A DNA stretch of 51,972 nucleotides from Streptomyces sp. SID10853 (GCF_010548145.1 NZ_JAAGLN010000018.1:1-51972), one strand, 5' to 3'; counted from the stretch's first letter, positions 1 to 8,850 are shown. The notes: generated by a model from the letters alone, not told the origin. Numbers and translations are program-made.

Positions 1-4
1 CCGG

Positions 5-1699
5 GTGCTGCGGGCCGGCCGGCTGCCGGCCGCGGCCCCGCCGCAGTGGCACCGCGGGCTGACCGTCGTCGCGGTCGTCAGCCTGTTCATCGGCACCCGC
101 GACCTCTGGACCCGGGCCACCGCGTCGCACCCGGCGGCCGCGGCGATCGTGACGGTCTGTTACGCGGGGATTCTGACGTGCGGTGTCCTCGCCCTGTCCG
201 TACGCGGCCGCCGGGCCCTGGCCAGGGTGGATCTGGCGGTGCTGGGGCTCGCGATCACTCTGGTGATCTGTCAGTACTGGCTGGATCACGCCGGGTCCGA
301 CGAAGGTGTGCTGACCGCCCAGGCGGCGAACGCGATCCTGCACGGCCGGCCGGTCTACGGTCAGCCGTGGCCCTGGCTCTTCGGCACACCGAAGGCCGGG
401 GTCACCAAGACCATGTCGGGCGGCGCCGACTACACGTATGCCTATCCCCCGCTGACCGCGCTGATCGCCGCTCCGGTGCACGCCGTGGTGCACTCCACGG
501 CCGCCGCGACCCTGGTGACCACCGCGGCGCTGCTCATCGGCACGGTCGCCCTGTGGGTGCTGCTCCCCGCGCCGTGGCGTCCGGCGGTCACCGCTGTCTG
601 TCTGGGCTTCGGGCTGCTCCCCGGTTACGCGAGGTCGGGCTACCCGGCCGTGGTGGCCCTGGCCTTCCTGGTCCCGGTCGTCGTCCGCTGGCCCGACACC
701 GGCGCGGGCGGACGCCTGGGGCGGTACGGGGTGTTCCGGGCGGTCTGCCTGGGTGCGGCGTGCGCCAGTCAGCAACTGGCCTGGTTCCTCGTCCCGTTCC
801 TGCTGATCGGTATCCACGCCGTACGCCGCGGTGAGCTGGGCGGGCGGGCCGCCCTCGGAGTGACCGCCCGTTACGCCGGTACGGCTCTTCTCACCTGGGC
901 GGCGCTGAACGCCTACTTCGCCGCCGACGGCTTCCACGGCTGGCTCGACGGCTCACTGCTGCCCCTCACACAGGGTGCGATCCTGCACGGCCAGGGCGCC
1001 ATGGGCATCTCCTACTACTTCACCGACGGCAGCAGCCGCCTGGACTTCTACTCGTACGCCAGCGTGCTGCTCCTCCTGGGGCTGCTCGGCGCCACCCTGC
1101 TCTTCGTCCGGCGGCTGGGCCCCGCCCTGACCGTGCTGCCCTGGCTGCCCTTCTATCTCGCCACACGCTCGCAGGACGGCTACTTCCTGCTGATGACCCC
1201 GCTGTGGCTGGCGGCCGCCGCCACCGTCCCGGCGTCCGCGCTCGCCACCGCCTGGCGGCCGATGGTCCCGCGCGTGCGCTCGTACCGGGCCAAGGCCGTG
1301 GTGGCGACCGTGCTCGTCGTACCGTCCCTGCTCTGTCTGACGGTGGCGGCCGCGAGCCCGGCGCCGCTGCGTATGACCGTGACACCGCGGCTCGCCGACC
1401 GCCCGCACCGGGGCATCACATCGGTCCGCGTGCACGCCGTGAACACCACGGGGCATCCGCTCTCGCCGCACTTCGCCAGCCGCACCGGGCAGGGGGCGTC
1501 CGGCTGGTGGACCATCCGCTCGGGCCCGCACACCATCGCCCCGCACGCCTCCGCCTCGTATCTCGTCAGCCCGCCGGGCGGATTCCGCAGGCTGCCCCGT
1601 AACGGCGCCCGCTTCTATCTGATCGCGGTGAGCGACAAGCCGATGACCATCACCACCGCCGCACTGCCCTCGGCCGGCCACGGGGGCGGGCCGAGGTGA
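5..1699 (+). CDS. GT87-like polytopic membrane glycosyltransferase, 5' end possibly outside window
   Basis: A 564-residue protein rich in hydrophobic helices (about ten spans to residue ~460) followed by a ~110-residue hydrophilic tail that is probably extracytoplasmic. The stretch after the first spans (residues ~95-150: DEGVLTAQAA, then an aromatic-rich segment ending YAYPPLTAL) resembles the acceptor/donor loop of GT-C type mannosyltransferases (GT87/DUF2029), which use polyprenyl-linked sugars at the outer membrane face. The family call is from overall pattern, not a definitive motif. The reading frame is open to the left edge, so the GTG at 5 may not be the true start. It overlaps the next gene by 4 bp (GTGA), so the two are translationally coupled. 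Confidence 0.6.
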   Translation: MLRAGRLPAAAPPQWHRGLTVVAVVSLFIGTRDLWTRATASHPAAAAIVTVCYAGILTCGVLALSVRGRRALARVDLAVLGLAITLVICQYWLDHAGSDEGVLTAQAANAILHGRPVYGQPWPWLFGTPKAGVTKTMSGGADYTYAYPPLTALIAAPVHAVVHSTAAATLVTTAALLIGTVALWVLLPAPWRPAVTAVCLGFGLLPGYARSGYPAVVALAFLVPVVVRWPDTGAGGRLGRYGVFRAVCLGAACASQQLAWFLVPFLLIGIHAVRRGELGGRAALGVTARYAGTALLTWAALNAYFAADGFHGWLDGSLLPLTQGAILHGQGAMGISYYFTDGSSRLDFYSYASVLLLLGLLGATLLFVRRLGPALTVLPWLPFYLATRSQDGYFLLMTPLWLAAAATVPASALATAWRPMVPRVRSYRAKAVVATVLVVPSLLCLTVAAASPAPLRMTVTPRLADRPHRGITSVRVHAVNTTGHPLSPHFASRTGQGASGWWTIRSGPHTIAPHASASYLVSPPGGFRRLPRNGARFYLIAVSDKPMTITTAALPSAGHGGGPR

Positions 1700-4011
1700 G
1701 CGGGACACGCGGACAGGACCCCGGGGCGGACGGGCGGGAGCAGCCCGGCCTGTCCGGTTCGCTGGTCTCCGTCCCCGAGCTGAGCGAGGAGCAGTCGACG
1801 CTGCTGCGGCTGGTGGGCCGGGAGTGGGGGCGGGTGTCCGCGGCGCCCGCCGCCTGGCGCCATGCCCTGCCCGTCGACCCCGACGCCGGACGGTTCCCGG
1901 AGCCCGCGCAGATCGTGCCGGCCCGCTTCGGGCGTTTCGTGCCGGTGGCCCCGTTCGCGAGCCGGGCCGCCGGTTCGGGCGCACACGACGTGGAGGTCGG
2001 CTGGGAGGAGGCGGGCGGGGCCGGCGGGACACGTTCCAGGATCCGGCGCGCCGTGCTGGGGGCTCCGCTGCGCAGTTCGGCGGTCGCACGCGAGCGGATG
2101 CGGAAGCTGGTGGCGCTGCCAGTGCTCTCGGCGGACGCGCTGTCGTCGGTGGCGTACGGTCCTGAGGCGCTGCTGGCGGTGCTGGTGCTGGCGGGCGCGC
2201 CGGGGCTGCGGTACTCGGTTCCGGTGGCCCTGGCGATCGTCTTCCTGATGCTGGCCGTCGGGGTCTCGTACCGCCAGACGATCCGGGCGTATCCGCAGGG
2301 CGGCGGTTCGTACATCGTCGCGACGGACAATCTCGGCCGGGTACCTGGTCTGGTGGCGGCGGCCGGTCTGATGACCGACTACATCCTCACCGTCGCCGTC
2401 TCCATCTCGTCCGGCACCGCGGCGGTGACCTCCGCGCTGCCGGGGCTGGCGGGCGACGCCGTACCGATCGGCGTCCTGGTCATCGCCCTGCTCCTCGCCG
2501 GGAATCTGCGCGGGGTCCGGCAGGCGGGCGCGCTCTTCGCCGCACCGACGTACGCGTTCGTCATCGCCATCGCCGCCCTCATCGGGTTCGGCCTCTACCA
2601 CGCTGCGGGCCGGGGCTTCTCCGCTGTGCCCGCACCGCCGCACCACGCGGTCGAGGGGGTCGGACTGCTGCTCGTGATGCGGGCCTTCGCGTCAGGTTCG
2701 ACGGCCATGACCGGAATCGAGGCGATCTCCAACGCCGTACCGGCCTTCAAGCCCGTCGCCTGGCGCAATGCGCGCACCACGCTCTCCTGGATGATCGGAC
2801 TCCTGGTCGCGCTGTTCGCGGGGACGGTCGCCATGGTCCATCTGGAGGGTGTCGTTCCGGAGCCGGGCGAAACGGTGCTGTCGCAGCTGGCCCACCGCAG
2901 TTTCGGGTCGGGCGGTATGTACGTCTTCACGCAGGCGGCGACCGCTCTGGTGCTGCTCCTCGCCGCGAACACCGCGTACAACGACTTCCCCCGGGTGCTT
3001 TTCCTGCTGGCCCGTGACCACCACGCGCCACGGGTCTTTCTGCGGCTCGGCGACCGGCTGGCCTTCAGCAACGGGGTCATCCTGCTCTCCGTGGCGGCGG
3101 CGGTGGTCTATGTGGCTTTCGACGGGAGGACCGACTCGCTGATTCCGCTGTACGCCGTCGGGGTCTTCCTCGCCTTCACGCTCTCCCAGAGCGGCATGGT
3201 GGTGCACTGGTGGCGGTCGCGCAGCAGGCACTGGCGCAAGAGCCTGTGCTTCAACGCCACCGGGGCGCTGCTGTCGGCGGTCGTCTTCGTCACGGCCGGC
3301 ATCACCAAGTTCACCGAGGGCGCCTGGCTTGCGCTGGTCACCGTGGCGCTGTTCCTGCTGGTGACCACGCGGATCCGCCGTCACTACGAGGCGGTGGCCG
3401 AGGCGCTGCGGCTGCACCCGCAGGCCATCGAGGTCCCCAGCCGTACGATCACGCCGCGCTCCGGCAGTTCGCTGCCCGCCGGGCAGAACCGCCCGCCGGG
3501 CGGGGCGGAACCGCCGGACCGGGCGGAACCGCCGTCCGGAGCCGCCCGGGAGGGCCGTGAGCAGGAGCACCGTGAGCAGGAGGACCGTGAGTCCGAGGAC
3601 TCACCCGAGTCGATCAGCCATCTGTCCGTCGTCCTGATCGACGCGCTGCACCAGGCGAGCATGCGCGCGCTCGCCTATGCCGCCTCCCTCCAGCAGCCGG
3701 TCCTCGCGCTGCACGTCAGCCCGGGTGACGAGGACGCCGAGCGGTTCCGCGAGGCGTGGCTCCTGTGGGGCGACCACCTTCCGCTGCGGATCGTGATCTC
3801 GCCGTACCGCGCCACCGTCACCCCGCTCGTCGGCTATATCGAGTCGCTGCACCACCAGCGCCCGGATCTGACCATCACGGTGATCCTTCCGGAGATCGTG
3901 GTGCGCCACTGGCGGCACCGGCTGCTGCACAGCCCGCTCGGCGGGCGGCTGCGGCGTGCGCTGCGGCCCCTGCCGAAGATCGTGGTGACGACCGTGCCCT
4001 TCCATATCTGA
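1696..4011 (+). CDS. KimA-like APC-superfamily permease (probable potassium or amino-acid importer)
   Basis: 771 residues. A ~130-residue soluble N-terminal extension precedes the first membrane span; residues ~135-158 contain SADALSSVAYGPEALL, the signature shared with the KimA/YdaO potassium importers and related APC permeases. Twelve predicted spans run to residue ~558, then comes a low-complexity acidic linker (Glu/Arg/Gln repeats) and a ~130-residue soluble C-terminal domain with a USP-like alternation of strands and helices (residues ~640-771). Databases usually label such proteins amino-acid permease; the SSVAYG motif and C-terminal soluble domain make potassium uptake the more specific inference. 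No ydaO riboswitch can precede it because the start overlaps the upstream gene by 4 bp. Confidence 0.8.
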   Translation: MSGTRGQDPGADGREQPGLSGSLVSVPELSEEQSTLLRLVGREWGRVSAAPAAWRHALPVDPDAGRFPEPAQIVPARFGRFVPVAPFASRAAGSGAHDVEVGWEEAGGAGGTRSRIRRAVLGAPLRSSAVARERMRKLVALPVLSADALSSVAYGPEALLAVLVLAGAPGLRYSVPVALAIVFLMLAVGVSYRQTIRAYPQGGGSYIVATDNLGRVPGLVAAAGLMTDYILTVAVSISSGTAAVTSALPGLAGDAVPIGVLVIALLLAGNLRGVRQAGALFAAPTYAFVIAIAALIGFGLYHAAGRGFSAVPAPPHHAVEGVGLLLVMRAFASGSTAMTGIEAISNAVPAFKPVAWRNARTTLSWMIGLLVALFAGTVAMVHLEGVVPEPGETVLSQLAHRSFGSGGMYVFTQAATALVLLLAANTAYNDFPRVLFLLARDHHAPRVFLRLGDRLAFSNGVILLSVAAAVVYVAFDGRTDSLIPLYAVGVFLAFTLSQSGMVVHWWRSRSRHWRKSLCFNATGALLSAVVFVTAGITKFTEGAWLALVTVALFLLVTTRIRRHYEAVAEALRLHPQAIEVPSRTITPRSGSSLPAGQNRPPGGAEPPDRAEPPSGAAREGREQEHREQEDRESEDSPESISHLSVVLIDALHQASMRALAYAASLQQPVLALHVSPGDEDAERFREAWLLWGDHLPLRIVISPYRATVTPLVGYIESLHHQRPDLTITVILPEIVVRHWRHRLLHSPLGGRLRRALRPLPKIVVTTVPFHI
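3541..3600 (+). repeat. In-frame 15-bp repeats coding the acidic linker of the permease
   Basis: About three copies of a 15-bp unit based on CGTGAGCAGGAGGAC, coding repeated Arg-Glu-Gln-Glu. Just upstream, GCGGAACCGCC is also repeated. The array lies exactly between the membrane core and the C-terminal soluble domain, so copy-number change would alter only linker length. Confidence 0.7.
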
Positions 4012-4024
4012 GCCCGCGGCCGAG

Positions 4025-4057
4025 CCCTCGTCCCAGCCCTCGTCCCAGCCCGCGTCC
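4025..4057 (+). repeat. 12-bp tandem repeat downstream of the permease
   Basis: Units CCCTCGTCCCAG at 4025-4036 and 4037-4048 plus a diverged third copy. It sits just after the permease stop codon. No function is evident. Confidence 0.6.
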
Positions 4058-4205
4058 GGGCCGCATCGCGGCACCCGCCGTTGCCGCTGTCGTTGCCGTC
4101 GAGCGGGGAATACAGTGGAATCGACATAAGGATTTATCCGCTTTGTCTGCTGGTTGAAGCAGCTCCCGCTGCGCGGGACCGCGACCCAGGGAGGTCGGGC
4201 CGCCC

Positions 4206-4760
4206 ATGAACTCGGAACGCGCCGAACGGCTGGTGACTGCGCTGCGCGCCCGTGGGGTGATGGCGCACGTGGCCGAGGTGGGTGTCTACCAGTTCGGGGT
4301 CCGTGTCGTCATCGACTGGAACATCGAGGCGGTCTGGGACACGGACGGCGCGGCGGGGCTCGACGCACAGGTGCTCAGCGACGGGATGCTGGTGGGCTTC
4401 GTCCCGCACATCGCGGGCTCGGAGGACTTCACCGAGGAGCAACTGGTCGACGCCATCGCGACCACCGGTTACTCGGCCGAGGGACTCCGCCCGCCGCCCG
4501 ACACCACCCGGAGCGGCCCCGACACGACGGGTACGGACACGGGTGCCGGCAGGAGCACTACGGATACGGGTACGGACACGGGTACCGGCGCAGGTGCAGG
4601 CACCGGCACGGACGGCGTGAGCGGCGGGTCCGGCCGGCCCGCGGGCGCTCCGGACACCCCCGCTCCCCCAACCCCCGCTCCCCCGGTTCCGCCTGCCGGT
4701 GACCGGCCGTCCGCCCCGCCCGGCCACCGCAAGCCGAAGGGCCACTGGTGGCAGCGCTGA
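4206..4760 (+). CDS. Hypothetical protein with repetitive Thr/Gly/Asp tail
   Basis: 184 residues; ATG preceded by AGGGAGG. Residues 1-95 form a compact mixed alpha/beta region (initial helix, then strands with the sequence VYQFGVRVVIDW) with no signal peptide or membrane span. Residues ~100-135 are built from Thr-Asp-Thr-Gly repeats and the remainder is Pro-rich, ending in a basic, aromatic tail (KGHWWQR). I do not recognise a family with known function. An AT-richer stretch at 4108-4145 probably holds its promoter, so it is likely transcribed independently of the permease. It converges with pspAB with only 6 bp between stop codons. Confidence 0.75.
   Translation: MNSERAERLVTALRARGVMAHVAEVGVYQFGVRVVIDWNIEAVWDTDGAAGLDAQVLSDGMLVGFVPHIAGSEDFTEEQLVDAIATTGYSAEGLRPPPDTTRSGPDTTGTDTGAGRSTTDTGTDTGTGAGAGTGTDGVSGGSGRPAGAPDTPAPPTPAPPVPPAGDRPSAPPGHRKPKGHWWQR
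4519..4612 (+). repeat. Degenerate hexanucleotide/dodecanucleotide repeat inside the hypothetical gene
   Basis: Repeated GGTACGGACACG-like units encode the Thr-Gly-Thr-Asp tail of the overlapping gene. The phase is kept in-frame. Confidence 0.65.
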
Positions 4761-4766
4761 CCGCGG

Positions 4767-5351
4767 TTACAGACCCGGCGCGCCCCAGACGGGGAACCAC
4801 CGGGCGAGGTCGGGCTCCACCCGCAGGTCGTCCCCCAGGACCGCCTTGACCTGGAGTTCCAGCGGGCTGTTCCGCTTCTCCGTACCGTCCGGCATCGGCG
4901 CGAAGGGGAAGAACGTGCCCCGCTTGTACAGATAGACCAGCGCGAGCGGCCGCTCATCGGCGTCCTTGAACGCCAGCAGCGAACAGAGCAGCTGCGGGCC
5001 GAACCCGCCGTCCTCCAGCAGCGAGTTGACGGCGTGCAGGTCGTTCACGAGAGCTGCCAGGTCGTCGGACGGCTGCTGCGCCAGCAGCCAGGTGTAGCCG
5101 TACGAGTCCTGGCTGAACCGGACCGGGGCGCCGCCGCGTCCGGTGTCCGCGTCGAGCAGTTCCTCGACGTCCTTCTTGATCCGGGCGAAGCCGCCGCCCT
5201 CGACGCCCGCGAAGCAGACGGACCCCATCCCGGTGGGGGTGAATCCAGCGCCCGCCTGGAGGGTGAGTGCGGCGGACGGCACGGCGAACAGCTGGTCGAG
5301 ATCGGGGCGGACCGGCTTGCTCCGGCCGAGGATGCTGTCGAGAAATCCCAC
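4767..5351 (-). CDS. pspAB: PspA-associated protein PspAB
   Basis: 194 residues starting MGFLDSILGRSKP, the typical opening of actinobacterial PspAB; it continues with PDLDQLFAVPSAALTL and an invariant FSQDSYGYTW-type centre. The GTG start at 5351 is chosen over the longer frame because AGGAG lies about 10 nt upstream and homologues begin at MGFLDS. Family knowledge: these soluble proteins are found with phage-shock-protein homologues and with HtpX, consistent with envelope-stress response; the molecular role is not established. It lies 134 bp downstream of htpX on the same strand and is probably co-transcribed with it. Confidence 0.85.
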   Translation of the reverse strand: MGFLDSILGRSKPVRPDLDQLFAVPSAALTLQAGAGFTPTGMGSVCFAGVEGGGFARIKKDVEELLDADTGRGGAPVRFSQDSYGYTWLLAQQPSDDLAALVNDLHAVNSLLEDGGFGPQLLCSLLAFKDADERPLALVYLYKRGTFFPFAPMPDGTEKRNSPLELQVKAVLGDDLRVEPDLARWFPVWGAPGL

Positions 5352-5485
5352 GGGGCGTACTCCTACGGGGTCAGGACGGCCGGACACCGGGCGCCCGCCG
5401 CTCTTCGGTCACGGACGGGCCGCACCCGACGCGCACCGCCAGTCGCGGGCGGTGGCGTCACGGGCCGATGTCGCAGGCGACGGCG

Positions 5486-6391
5486 TCACGGGCGGGCGAG
5501 TTCGGTGGAGATCCGGGCGAGCTGGTCAAGGCGCTGTTCGAGCGTCGGGTGGGAGGAGAACAGCCGGCTCAGGCTCTCCTTGGAGGAGAACGCGGGCATG
5601 AAGTAGAGGGCGTTGTACGGCTCCGCCTTCCGCAGGTCCTCGGTGGGGATCCGCGCCATCTGGCCGTTCACCTTGGTGAGCGCCGAGGCGAGGGCCGACG
5701 GACGGCCGGTCAGCAGGGCGGCGGCCCGGTCGGCGGACAGCTCACGGTAGCGGGAGAGCAGCCGGGTCAGCAGGAAGCTGATCACGTACACCGCGGCGCT
5801 GACCAGCGGGACGAGCACGATGGCGAGGCCGAGCGGTCCCGCGTTCCTGCTGTTGCGGGCGAGTCCGCTCCACAGGGTGATACGGGTGATGAGCCCGGCC
5901 AGCACGCCCAGGAACGAGGCGATCGTCATCACCGCGGCATCGCGGTGGGCCACATGGGACATCTCGTGGGCGAGGACCCCCTCCAGCTCTTCGGGCTCCA
6001 GTCGGCGCAGCAGTCCCGTCGTCGCGCAGACCAGTGCGGTGCGCTCGCTGCGGCCGGTCGCGAAGGCGTTCGGGATATCGCTGTGGGAGATGGCCACTCT
6101 GGGTTTGTCCATGTCGGCGAGCGCGCAGATCCGGTCGATCGCGCCGTGCAGTTCGGGGGCCTCGTCGGAAGTGACCTCGTGCGCCCCCATGGTGACGGCC
6201 GCGATCTTGTCGCTGAACCAGAACTGAGCGACGAAGAGAACACCCGCGACCACCAGAATGATCGGCCAGGCGCCACGCAGCAGCACGAGCAGCACGCCGA
6301 CCAGGACGACATACAGCAGCCCGATCAGGAACATGGTGCTCACCATGCGCGTGGTGAGACCGCGGTCGAGGGTGTAGCGGCTTCGCGTCAT
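5486..6391 (-). CDS. htpX: HtpX-type zinc metalloprotease (M48B)
   Basis: 301 residues from the ATG at 6391, which has AGGAG 6-7 nt upstream; the frame extends further upstream but without a matching ribosome site. Two N-terminal spans (residues ~17-38 and ~43-58) are followed by the zinc motif HEMSH at residues 142-146 and the third-ligand region RELSADR near residue 220, with two more hydrophobic segments between. HtpX proteases degrade misfolded membrane proteins at the cytoplasmic membrane. Pairing with pspAB fits an envelope-stress operon. Length and all catalytic residues are normal. Confidence 0.93.
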   Translation of the reverse strand: MTRSRYTLDRGLTTRMVSTMFLIGLLYVVLVGVLLVLLRGAWPIILVVAGVLFVAQFWFSDKIAAVTMGAHEVTSDEAPELHGAIDRICALADMDKPRVAISHSDIPNAFATGRSERTALVCATTGLLRRLEPEELEGVLAHEMSHVAHRDAAVMTIASFLGVLAGLITRITLWSGLARNSRNAGPLGLAIVLVPLVSAAVYVISFLLTRLLSRYRELSADRAAALLTGRPSALASALTKVNGQMARIPTEDLRKAEPYNALYFMPAFSSKESLSRLFSSHPTLEQRLDQLARISTELARP

Positions 6392-6544
6392 CTTCGTCTC
6401 CTGTAGCGGGTTCTCCCCCTTCGTCAATTGTCCTCCTTCCGCGTAAAGGCAGGGTATGCAGCGGGTTCTGTGATTTTTCCGTTCGGCCGGAAACCTCGGC
6501 CGCGGACCGGCTCGTCGGCCGGCCCGGACATGAGCGCCGGAACG

Positions 6545-6590
6545 CCGGTGCCGCGGGCCGCCCGGCACTCGGGGCGGACCGCGGCACCGG
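6545..6590 (-). terminator. Strong terminator of the ferredoxin-P450 operon
   Basis: Perfect 12-bp inverted repeat (6545-6556 with 6579-6590, CCGGTGCCGCGG and its complement) with a second nested stem (6558-6563 with 6572-6577). It begins 6 nt after the P450 stop codon. No U-tract is obvious, as is common in actinomycetes. Confidence 0.75.
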
Positions 6591-6595
6591 TCGTG

Positions 6596-7810
6596 TCACC
6601 AGGCGACGGGCAGTTCGTGGACGCCGTAGACGGCCATGTCGGTACGGAAGGGGATCTCGTCGAGCGGTCGGTCGAGCCGTAGTCCGGGCAGCCGGCGCAG
6701 CAGAGCCGGGTAGGCGAGCTGCAGCTCGACGCGGGCCAGGTTCTGGCCGAGGCACTGGTGGGGGCCCGAGCCGAACGCGAGGTGCCTGCGGGCCTGCCGG
6801 TCGATGTCGAGCCGGTCCGGCTCGTCGAAGACCTCGGGGTCGCGGTTGGCGACGTCGGTGGCGCAGATCACCGCGTCACCCGCCTTGATGAGCTGCCCGC
6901 CGACCTCGATGTCCGCGGTGGCGACGCGGCGCCGCCCCAGGTGGGTGATGGTCAGATACCGCAGGAGTTCCTCGACGGCACCCGCCACCCGCTGGGGGCT
7001 GCCGTCGCGGACCGCGGCCAGCTGCTCCGGGTTCTGGAGCAGTGCGCAGGTGCCGAGGGCGATCATGTTGGCCGTGGTCTCGTGTCCGGCGACCAGCAGC
7101 AGCCGCGCCTGTTTGGCGCATTCGTCGCGGGTGCTGATCCCGGTCACCAGATAGTCCGCCGCGAGCCGGCTGAGCAGATCGTCACCCGGGTCCTTGGCCT
7201 TCTTCTCCACCAGATCGCCCAGGTAGTCGACCAGTTCCTGCGAGGCGTCCAGGGCGTCCTGCGCGCTGCTGCGGGTGTCGATGATGACGGCGCTCGCCCG
7301 CTGGAAGAACCCGTGGTCCTCGTACGGCACACCGAGCAGCTCGCAGATGACGAGCGAGGGCAGCGGCAGCGCGAAGGACGTGACCAGGTCGGCGGGCGGT
7401 CCGGCCTGCTCCATCCCGTCCAGCAGGTCGTCGATGATGCGCTGTATGCGGTCCTGCAGGGCCTGGGTGCGTTTGATCGTGAAGTCGCCGGTGAACCGCT
7501 TGCGCTGCTCGTTGTGCTCAGGCTCGTCCATCGTGATGAACGTGCGGTTGTGAGCACGGGTCGCCTCGCTGCCCGGGCTGAAGCTCGGATAGGAGGGCCG
7601 CCTGTTGTCGGCGCTGATGCGCTCGTCGCGCAGCAGCGCCACCTGGTCCGCGTGCCGGGTCACGTACCAGGCCGTGGCGCCGTTCCAGAGCGTGACCCGG
7701 GAGACCGGCTCCGAGGTGAGCAGCCCGGACATCTCCGGGGGCGGGTCGAAGGGGCATCCGGTGGCACGGCTGGTGCTGTACGCGGGTGCAGCGGTGGGGA
7801 CCTCGGTCAT
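6596..7810 (-). CDS. Cytochrome P450, CYP105-like
   Basis: 404 residues, a normal bacterial P450 length. It contains the I-helix AGHETT oxygen-activation motif (around residue 242), the ExxR pair in EELLRY, and the haem loop FGSGPHQCLG with the thiolate ligand Cys353. The N-terminus (TGCPFDPPP) and overall pattern resemble the CYP105 family of Streptomyces, which hydroxylate xenobiotics, macrolides or herbicides. The ferredoxin gene lies immediately upstream (52 bp), the usual CYP105 arrangement, so the ferredoxin is its likely electron donor. Expression is probably controlled by the divergent MarR protein. The substrate cannot be told from sequence. Confidence 0.92.
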   Translation of the reverse strand: MTEVPTAAPAYSTSRATGCPFDPPPEMSGLLTSEPVSRVTLWNGATAWYVTRHADQVALLRDERISADNRRPSYPSFSPGSEATRAHNRTFITMDEPEHNEQRKRFTGDFTIKRTQALQDRIQRIIDDLLDGMEQAGPPADLVTSFALPLPSLVICELLGVPYEDHGFFQRASAVIIDTRSSAQDALDASQELVDYLGDLVEKKAKDPGDDLLSRLAADYLVTGISTRDECAKQARLLLVAGHETTANMIALGTCALLQNPEQLAAVRDGSPQRVAGAVEELLRYLTITHLGRRRVATADIEVGGQLIKAGDAVICATDVANRDPEVFDEPDRLDIDRQARRHLAFGSGPHQCLGQNLARVELQLAYPALLRRLPGLRLDRPLDEIPFRTDMAVYGVHELPVAW

Positions 7811-7862
7811 CGTCGTCCTTCCACGGTGGGGAGTGGGGTGGTGCGGGGGCCGGGCCGCCCGG

Positions 7863-8054
7863 TCAGGACAGGGTGATGGCGGCGGCCGGACAGATCTGCG
7901 CGGCCTCCTCCACTGCGGCGTGCTGCTCGGCGGGCGGGCTGCTGTTCAGTACGACGACGATCCCGTCCTCGTCCCGCTGGTCGAACACCTCGGGGGCGGC
8001 GAGCACGCACTGGCCCGCAGCACAGCACTTGTCGGTGTCCACGGTGATCTGCAC
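7863..8054 (-). CDS. Single-cluster (3Fe-4S type) ferredoxin for the adjacent P450
   Basis: 63 residues. Cysteines at 10, 16 and 55 (the last in CP) match the three-ligand pattern of SuaB/SubB-type [3Fe-4S] ferredoxins; an additional Cys11 is next to the first ligand and residue 13 is Ala where a fourth ligand would be. Small acidic cytoplasmic electron carrier passing electrons from a reductase encoded elsewhere to the P450. First gene of the two-gene operon; ATG with GGAGGA-like site (complement of tcctcc-like cctcc at 8061-8065). Confidence 0.93.
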   Translation of the reverse strand: MQITVDTDKCCAAGQCVLAAPEVFDQRDEDGIVVVLNSSPPAEQHAAVEEAAQICPAAAITLS

Positions 8055-8084
8055 GTCGTTCCTCCAGCACTAGGGGATGAGCGC

Positions 8085-8103
8085 GTTACTTAACAAAAGT
8101 AAC
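8085..8103. promoter_or_regulatory. 19-bp palindromic operator, probable MarR site
   Basis: Perfect inverted repeat GTTACTT-AACAA-AAGTAAC, 31 bp before the ferredoxin start and about 130 bp before the marR start. It is AT-rich in a GC-rich background and lies in the only gap between the divergent units. The size and symmetry are typical of MarR dimers, so repression of both units is the inference. Confidence 0.8.
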
Positions 8104-8233
8104 TTCTCAGCACGGACGCTAGTACTCCGCTCACCGCCTCGGGAACCCCCAGTCCATGCATAGGGCATCTTTCTGGCCACCGGATCCGTGCGAGCGGGGA
8201 GCCGGAGCGGGCGGCGTACGGGATCATCGTGGC

Positions 8234-8695
8234 GTGGACCATCCCGAATCCGGCGGCTCCGCCGCCCAAGACCTCTACAGATCACTCGCCGATCTCGCCT
8301 ACACCATGGCGGGCAACCGCGCCCACATGCGCCTCCGCCTCCAGGCGGAAGTCACGGTCGACCGTGCCTCGCTCGCCCTGCTGCGCACCCTCACGGCGGC
8401 GGACTCCCCGCTGCGGATGGTCGAGATCGCGCAGGCCCTGCTGGTGCAGGCGCCGCATGTCACCCGGGAGATCCGCAGCCTGGAGGAGCGCGGCCTGGTG
8501 TGCACGGTCCGGGATCCGGGCGATCACCGGGCCCGCCGGATCGCCGTCACCGAGGAGGGCCGGGAGGTCGTGGCGCGCGCGGAGGAGGCGGGCCGGCGCT
8601 GGCTCGACGACAGCCTGCGGGGCTTCTCGCCCGATGAGCTGGTCACGGCCGCCGCGGTCCTCAACCGGGTCGTCGAGGCGTACCGCAACCCCTGA
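8234..8695 (+). CDS. MarR-family transcriptional regulator
   Basis: About 153 residues with a winged helix-turn-helix: LRMVEIAQALLVQAPHVTR is the recognition region, followed by the wing with the MarR signature DPGDHRARRIAVTEEG. Helices at both ends would form the dimer interface. The start is uncertain: GTG at 8234 gives a conventional length (VDHPESGG...), whereas an in-frame ATG at 8156 adds 26 unusual residues. Divergent from the ferredoxin-P450 genes, whose promoter carries the 19-bp palindrome, so it probably represses them and responds to a small lipophilic or phenolic compound. Confidence 0.88.
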   Translation: MDHPESGGSAAQDLYRSLADLAYTMAGNRAHMRLRLQAEVTVDRASLALLRTLTAADSPLRMVEIAQALLVQAPHVTREIRSLEERGLVCTVRDPGDHRARRIAVTEEGREVVARAEEAGRRWLDDSLRGFSPDELVTAAAVLNRVVEAYRNP

Positions 8696-8789
8696 GCAGG
8701 CCCTGTGCACCGGCTGGACTGCACGCGGACGAATGGCCGATAACCGGGTCTCCCCCGCCGCCCGCGAGAGCCGCCCACGCCGGCCGCCC

Positions 8790-8828
8790 CTTGAAGTCAC
8801 CGCTTGAAGTCGCCTCTTGAAGTCGCCG
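8790..8828 (+). repeat. Three 13-bp tandem repeats
   Basis: CTTGAAGTCRCCK repeated at 8790, 8803 and 8816 with one or two mismatches, in the gap between the convergent marR and M20 genes. No coding role. Confidence 0.75.
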
Positions 8829-8850
8829 AGCCGGTCGCCCGTACCACGCA

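Noticed and set aside
1600..1700. Possible c-di-AMP (ydaO) riboswitch before the KimA-like gene
   Set aside because: The permease start overlaps the upstream coding region by 4 bp and no leader space exists.
953..2646. Long minus-strand open frames across the GT87-like and permease genes
   Set aside because: They are complements of well-supported membrane proteins, rich in Arg/Ala/Pro/Gly, without ribosome sites or domain signatures; normal antisense openness at high GC.
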